Origin: an uncultured Rhodospirillaceae bacterium
GTDB taxonomy: Bacteria; Pseudomonadota; Alphaproteobacteria; Thalassobaculales; Thalassobaculaceae
NCBI GenBank assembly: GCA_937891725.1
Contig: CALAHL010000422.1
Span: 1 to 6,036, forward strand
Direction of reading: 5' to 3'
Length of the DNA stretch: 6,036 bases
Part shown: piece by piece, positions 5,822-6,036 of the stretch
How the letters are laid out: each line of letters opens with the position of its first letter
How positions within the stretch are numbered: position 1 is the first letter of the stretch
Position numbers and translations under genes: made by a program
Notes under the pieces: model-generated
Databases searched by the model: none
Seen by the model: the letters and a program-made list of their open reading frames with translations, nothing else
Told to the model about the DNA's origin: nothing

Positions 5822-5935
5822 ATGAGCGCTAAACGCGAACGAGACCAAAGCGCACGTAACCTACAGTCCCAATATGAATATAATATAGACTGGCAGAAGA
5901 AATTCCGAGATTTTGAGAATGAATTCAGTTTTTAA
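5822..5935 (+). CDS. Possible 37-residue small protein, unknown
   Basis: The frame runs ATG to TAA over 37 codons. The ATG is the only ATG, GTG or TTG start in this frame after the upstream TAG at 5753, and it has a near-perfect ribosome binding site. The N-terminus is highly charged (AKRERDQ, residues 3-9) and the second half is rich in aromatic residues (Y18, Y20, W24, F28, F31, F35, F37); seven Lys/Arg balance seven Asp/Glu. There is no signal peptide or membrane segment. Codon use shifts towards A/T endings (TAT, AAT, ATA, TTT), unlike the murA operon, fitting acquired DNA. It might be a genuine small protein, a leader peptide, or the remaining 5' end of a broken gene. I do not recognise a family. 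The frame stays open beyond the TAA to the window edge, but that stretch is better explained as antisense to the gene on the other strand. Confidence 0.45.
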   Translation: MSAKRERDQSARNLQSQYEYNIDWQKKFRDFENEFSF

Positions 5936-5953
5936 ATAATTAAGATCGGGTGG

Positions 5954-6036
5954 TTAATTCATTTTGGTCAATTCCATGACATCATAATAAAACTCACTCA
6001 ATTTTTCGCGATTTGTTTCAAGTCTGGCAGGAAACG
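5954..6036 (-). CDS. Possible C-terminus of a minus-strand gene entering from the right
   Basis: Read on the minus strand, one frame is open from the window edge to TAA at 5954-5956 and gives 26 residues, including ETNREKLSEFYYDVMELTK. The mix of charged and hydrophobic residues fits an amphipathic helix and looks protein-like; the other two minus-strand frames hit stops quickly. The gene would converge on the 37-codon frame with 18 bases between the two stops. An AT-only inverted repeat, AATTAA (5938-5943) and TTAATT (5954-5959), spans that gap but is too weak to be a terminator. Too little is visible to name a family, and an open frame this short may be chance in AT-rich DNA. Confidence 0.4.
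   Translation of the reverse strand, partial: FPARLETNREKLSEFYYDVMELTKMN

Noticed and set aside
5379..5825. 148-codon plus-strand frame running through tRNA-Thr
   Set aside because: It reads straight through the tRNA gene and shows no family resemblance.
1..6036. CRISPR array, insertion sequence ends, toxin-antitoxin or defence genes
   Set aside because: I saw no regularly spaced repeats, no terminal inverted repeats with a transposase, and no recognisable defence or toxin families; the visible AT-rich edge is too short to judge.

Overview
The window looks like a stretch of GC-rich alphaproteobacterial chromosome. One hisD line counted by hand is 41/60 GC, and the gene order fits the conserved alphaproteobacterial string murA / DUF2948 / hisG / hisD / UPF0262 / low-molecular-weight phosphatase. 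UPF0262 and DUF2948 are families I know mainly from Alphaproteobacteria. A Rhodospirillales-type organism is my best guess, but that is inference.

Right-to-left operon (minus strand, 4844 down to 1): murA (peptidoglycan precursor synthesis), a DUF2948 protein, hisG and hisD (first and last enzymes of histidine synthesis), a UPF0262 protein, and a low-molecular-weight protein phosphatase-like gene whose 3' end lies outside the window. The genes are tightly packed: gaps of 55, 21, 24 and 6 bases, and an 11-base hisG/hisD overlap with a perfect Shine-Dalgarno inside the end of hisG. All point to one polycistronic message. Upstream of murA, after a roughly 225-base leader, is a probable 74-codon gene for an uncharacterised small protein with a Ser/Asp/Glu-rich front half and an Arg-rich tail.

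Right end (5521 to 6036): a complete tRNA-Thr(GGT) gene with encoded CCA on the plus strand, followed by a sharp change in base composition. From 5881 to 6036 only 51 of 156 bases are G or C. This part holds a 37-codon open frame behind an excellent ribosome binding site (plus strand) and, converging on it, what looks like the last 26 codons of a minus-strand gene. The tRNA 3' end next to AT-rich unfamiliar DNA is the classic layout of a genomic island joined at a tRNA, but no integrase or second att copy is visible, so this remains a hypothesis.

The core operon is ordinary housekeeping DNA. The parts that deserve a second look are the tRNA-flanking AT-rich segment with its small ORF, the hairpin-bearing gap before it, and the small Arg-tailed protein upstream of murA. 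I do not see a clearly new multi-gene system within these 6 kb.
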